A stretch of 64,000 nt of DNA, from NCBI GenBank assembly GCA_902623075.1, contig CACNSD010000001.1, forward strand, positions 124,001 to 188,000, read 5' to 3'. The stretch is from an uncultured Pelagibacteraceae bacterium (lineage in GTDB: Bacteria; Pseudomonadota; Alphaproteobacteria; Pelagibacterales; Pelagibacteraceae). This document shows positions 63,108-64,000 of the stretch, one piece after another. The notes under the pieces are model-generated. The model did no database searches. It was given only the letters and a program-made list of their open reading frames with translations, and was not told the origin of the DNA. Position numbers and translations under genes: made by a program. The stretch's first letter is position 1. Every line of letters starts with the position of its first letter.

Positions 63108-64000
63108 TAATTATAATCCTTTGATGTAAGTTCATACAAACGACTTACTGTACGTTTAAATGGTTTTTCAAGTAATCGTGATGATGTAAATTGATTTAAA
63201 TTTTGATCAGCTGTAACTGCTAATGAAATATTTTTATCATAAATTATATCTAACAAAGTGATAAAACGTTGTTGTTGATTTGAATTCACATCATTGAATT
63301 GGGGTATTTGATCAATAACTATGAATTTACAATCTTTAATTATCGCTAAATAATCTTCTGCTCCTAAATTTTGATCACAAAGTTGATTAAAACTATATCT
63401 TGCAATTCCTTCATAATAGTTTTCTATTTTAAAATCTCTTCCTTTTACATTTATTGTCTTTAAAGATTTTTTTTTGCCTTTTGTTATAGTCCTAAAAAAT
63501 TTATTAATATTAAAATTAGTTTCTTGATTAAGTGGAAAAAAATATCGATTTTGTTTATTATCACCAGATTTTCTATAATCGTCCTCAATTTTTAATTCGC
63601 ACTCAATGGATTGATCCTCCATGATTTTTATAAAAGGTATAAATTGCTCTCGTTGAAGTCCTTCTTTATAAAGTTCTGAAATTTTAGTATTCGATGTAAG
63701 GATAATTTTTATATCTTCTTTGAAGATTTGCTCAAAAAGTTTTCCTAAAATCATTGCATCAACAATATTTGTAACTTGAAATTCATCAAAATAAATTAAT
63801 GAGGCTTTAGATTTCAAATTTTTAACAAATTGACTAATTATATTTTCTTCTTTTTTTTCTTTTCGTTCATGAACAAAATCATGAAAACCCAACATAAACT
63901 CATTAAAATGCTTTTTCAATTTTTTTTCGTTAAGATGATCATAAAAGAAATTTAAAATCATTGTTTTCCCAACCCCTACTCCACCATATAAATAAAATCC
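63107..64000 (-). CDS. zapE: AFG1-like ATPase ZapE, N-terminally truncated by the window edge
   Basis: The open frame extends beyond 64000. The first visible residues, read by hand from the edge, are GFYLYGGVGVGKTMILNFFY, which include the Walker A loop of AFG1/ZapE. An internal ATG at 63961 is not the true start because it follows the P-loop. The rest has SLIYFDEFQVTNIVDAMIL (Walker B) and IKIILTSNTKISELYKEGLQR (sensor region), with DLFIVIDQIPQ-like CKFIVIDQIPQFND and a C-terminal RTVSRLYELTS segment, all ZapE-like. ZapE is an ATPase linked to cell division under stress; the N-terminal part is missing from this window. Confidence 0.85.
   Translation of the reverse strand, partial: GFYLYGGVGVGKTMILNFFYDHLNEKKLKKHFNEFMLGFHDFVHERKEKKEENIISQFVKNLKSKASLIYFDEFQVTNIVDAMILGKLFEQIFKEDIKIILTSNTKISELYKEGLQREQFIPFIKIMEDQSIECELKIEDDYRKSGDNKQNRYFFPLNQETNFNINKFFRTITKGKKKSLKTINVKGRDFKIENYYEGIARYSFNQLCDQNLGAEDYLAIIKDCKFIVIDQIPQFNDVNSNQQQRFITLLDIIYDKNISLAVTADQNLNQFTSSRLLEKPFKRTVSRLYELTSKDYN

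Overview
The window looks like a chromosomal stretch of a SAR11-type marine alphaproteobacterium (Pelagibacterales). The DNA is very AT-rich, genes are packed with 1-4 bp stop/start overlaps, almost no intergenic interval exceeds 150 bp, and there are no mobile elements, tRNAs, rRNAs or CRISPR arrays. The gene content is dominated by oxidation of methylated amines and sulfur compounds and by folate-linked one-carbon chemistry. Assignment to SAR11 is inferred from this content and style; no marker gene was compared.

Layout. (1) 1-12989, minus strand: a run of about 15 close-packed genes, probably read from one promoter upstream of a Rieske oxygenase. It continues with betaine-homocysteine methyltransferase, dimethylglycine dehydrogenase, a methyltransferase, a DddP-like M24 enzyme, an APS-kinase-like and a small nucleotidyltransferase pair, a 2OG-Fe(II) oxygenase, an ECHDC3-type enoyl-CoA hydratase homologue, a BT1-type transporter and a second dimethylglycine-dehydrogenase-like gene cut by the window edge. 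(2) 13264-17348, plus: a ProX/ProW-type ABC uptake system without an ATPase, an MTHFR-like gene and a DmdA/GcvT-like demethylase. (3) 17390-26529: small membrane genes, a four-gene operon of largely unknown function (M19 dipeptidase-like, unknown 553 aa, DUF3726, small CxxC protein), purEK, cold-shock protein, an Asp/Glu racemase homologue and an EamA transporter. (4) 26526-33446: heterotetrameric sarcosine oxidase (or N-methylglutamate dehydrogenase) genes BDAG, divergent from formate-THF ligase. (5) 33438-47246: TMA/TMAO region with trimethylamine monooxygenase, TMAO demethylase and a TmoXVW-like transporter, interrupted by glpK/gpsA and by a MORN protein plus an unknown membrane protein. 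(6) 47349-61257: two consecutive paralogous glutamine-synthetase plus split-glutamate-synthase modules separated by an Amt transporter. The second is the classical gmaS/mgsABC set; the first is a diverged relative that keeps an Fe-S-type cysteine motif. (7) 61264-64000: photolyase, YjbQ and a truncated zapE.

How it fits together. TMA is oxidised to TMAO (Tmm) or TMAO is imported (TmoXVW). Tdm splits it into dimethylamine plus formaldehyde carried on THF. Methylamine is put onto glutamate by GmaS and MgsABC, and N-methylglutamate or sarcosine is oxidised by the BDAG complex. Betaine is stripped of methyl groups by the BHMT / dimethylglycine dehydrogenase / sarcosine oxidase series. The one-carbon units meet on tetrahydrofolate, where formate-THF ligase acts. 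No dimethylamine monooxygenase (dmmDABC) is visible here.

Most worth a second look: the duplicated GS/GltS modules and the perfect 28-bp palindrome in front of the first; the DddP-like enzyme with kinase/nucleotidyltransferase/oxygenase neighbours; the DmdA-like plus MTHFR-like pair behind an uptake system; and the dipeptidase-like/DUF3726 operon.
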